The notes under the pieces are model-generated. The model saw only the letters and a program-made list of their open reading frames with translations, searched no databases and was not told where the DNA came from. Positions 63,002-64,000 of a DNA stretch of 64,000 nucleotides are shown one piece after another (position 1 is the stretch's first letter; every line of letters starts with the position of its first letter). The translations under genes were made by a program, and so were the position numbers. Origin of the DNA: Congzhengia minquanensis (GTDB lineage Bacteria > Bacillota > Clostridia > UBA1381 > UBA9506); contig NZ_JACRSU010000005.1 of NCBI RefSeq assembly GCF_014384785.1, forward strand, positions 1 through 64,000. Reading direction: 5' to 3'.

Positions 63002-64000
63002 ACTATCTCGCCTTAGTCGGCAACCAGAACTGCGGAAAAACCACGCTGTTTAACCGGCTGACCGGCTCAAACCAGCACGTGGGGAACTTTCCCGGCGTGA
63101 CGGTGGAAAAAAAGGAAGGTGTTTTATTAAAATATAAAGATTACAGCGTTGTGGATTTGCCCGGCGTTTATTCACTTTCCCCCTATACCTCGGAAGAAAT
63201 TGTCACGCGGGACTTTGCTTTAAAAGAACACCCGTGCGCCATTATTAATATTGTAGACGCAACAAACTTAGAGCGCAACCTCTATCTTTCCCTCCAGCTT
63301 ATGGAGCTTGGAATTCCCATTGTCATTGCTTTAAACATGATGGACGAGGTGCGCCACAACGGAAACACCATCGACATTTTAAAGCTTTCGCAAAACTTAG
63401 GCGTGCCGGTTGTGCCCATTTCCGCCGGGAAAAATGAAGGCATTACCGAACTTGTGAAAACCATTATTAAAGTTGTTGAGAAAAACGAGCCCCCAAAAAA
63501 ATTCGACTTCTGCGACGGCGCCGTTCACCGTGCGCTGCACGCCATTGCACATTTAATTGAAGATCACGCAGAAAACAGCGGCTATCCCCCGCGGTTTGCG
63601 GCCACGAAGCTCATTGAGGGGGACGAGCTGATAAAATCGGCTTTAAACCTCCCGGCAAACGACGCACACGTAGTCGAGCACCTCATCCGCGAGATGGAGG
63701 AGGAACTGGGCACCGACCGTGAGGCCGCTTTGGCCGATATGCGCTATAACTATATCGAAAAGCTTTGCGCCACCTGTTCAACGAAGGCCGGGGAAACACA
63801 GGAACAAATCCGCTCAGAAAAAATCGACCGGGTCTTAACCCACAAGCTGTTTGGCATTCCCATCTTTTTGTGCGTAATGCTGTTAATTTTTTATCTGTCC
63901 TTCACCCTGATCGGAGCGCCATTGCAAAATCTTTTAGAACAGCTGATCGGCGTTGCCTCAGGCTGGCTGGACAACCTGCTGTCTTTCGCCGGTGTCAGCA
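62998..64000 (+). CDS. feoB: ferrous iron transport protein B, N-terminal part
   Basis: 334 codons in the window; the gene runs past the right edge. G-domain motifs: GNQNCGKTTLFN (G1), TVEKKEG region (G2), DLPGVYSL (G3), LNMMDE (G4), PISAGKNEG (G5). A helical spacer follows, then the first membrane helix (FLCVMLLIFYLSFTLIG) starts near residue 290. It takes up Fe2+. G1 has GNQNCGKTT where GNPNCGKTT is usual. The transport domain is not visible. Confidence 0.95.
   Translation, partial: MNYLALVGNQNCGKTTLFNRLTGSNQHVGNFPGVTVEKKEGVLLKYKDYSVVDLPGVYSLSPYTSEEIVTRDFALKEHPCAIINIVDATNLERNLYLSLQLMELGIPIVIALNMMDEVRHNGNTIDILKLSQNLGVPVVPISAGKNEGITELVKTIIKVVEKNEPPKKFDFCDGAVHRALHAIAHLIEDHAENSGYPPRFAATKLIEGDELIKSALNLPANDAHVVEHLIREMEEELGTDREAALADMRYNYIEKLCATCSTKAGETQEQIRSEKIDRVLTHKLFGIPIFLCVMLLIFYLSFTLIGAPLQNLLEQLIGVASGWLDNLLSFAGVS

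Noticed and set aside
1-64000. CRISPR array
   Set aside because: No regular repeat-spacer pattern; the recurring elements of the phage region are unevenly spaced and differ in length.

Overview
The window looks like a spore-forming, Gram-positive Clostridia-type Bacillota. It has an alpha/beta-type small acid-soluble spore protein, two S-layer-homology (SLH) surface proteins, large secreted beta-sandwich proteins, an undecaprenyl-linked polysaccharide cluster, consensus TTGACA-17-TATAAT promoters and intrinsic terminators with long T-runs. The species cannot be named from the sequence.

Region 1 (1-12 kb) is accessory DNA. A 1985-residue RHS/YD-repeat protein ends in a putative cysteine amidase tip (Amidase_6-like) and is followed at once by a small candidate immunity gene. 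Further downstream on the same strand lie partial, promoterless RHS copies with other C-terminal tips, one sharing 1300 bp with the intact gene at almost perfect identity. This has the layout of a toxin-tip array. Next come a probable small structured RNA with its own promoter and terminator, a protein resembling class III nucleotidyl cyclases, and two decayed genes (a GSY-type nucleotidyltransferase and a DUF2971-like fragment).

Region 2 (about 12-38 kb) is an integrated phage or phage-like element read mostly on the minus strand. From the right it has a tyrosine integrase, an ImmA/IrrE-type peptidase and an XRE repressor on plus. A divergent switch region with palindromic operators follows, then minus-strand early genes (Cro-like, excisionase-like, HTH, lipoprotein, HNH), a HUH rolling-circle Rep, small and large terminase, podovirus-like portal, scaffold, N4-gp56-type major capsid protein, a beta-propeller-like nozzle/stabilisation candidate, a probable virion-internal protein and a 1918-residue polyvalent protein. 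No long-tail, holin or endolysin gene is recognisable. A self-contained toxin-antitoxin unit sits between two late genes. A family of GC-rich palindromic repeats fills nearly every gap of the late module and also lies in frame inside at least two proteins; I saw no copies outside the element.

Region 3 (38-64 kb) is core-like chromosome: tRNA-Lys(CTT), two paralogous secreted multi-domain proteins, a secreted protein with a perfect 630-bp internal duplication, SASP, tRNA-Thr(GGT), a sugar nucleotidyltransferase, a MalK/UgpC-type ATPase, Tex, two SLH proteins, a polysaccharide operon (phosphosugar transferase, GNAT acetyltransferase, two GT4 enzymes, Wzy-like polymerase), an XRE regulator and feoA-feoB (feoB runs off the right edge). 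All functions are inferred from sequence features; no database search was run.
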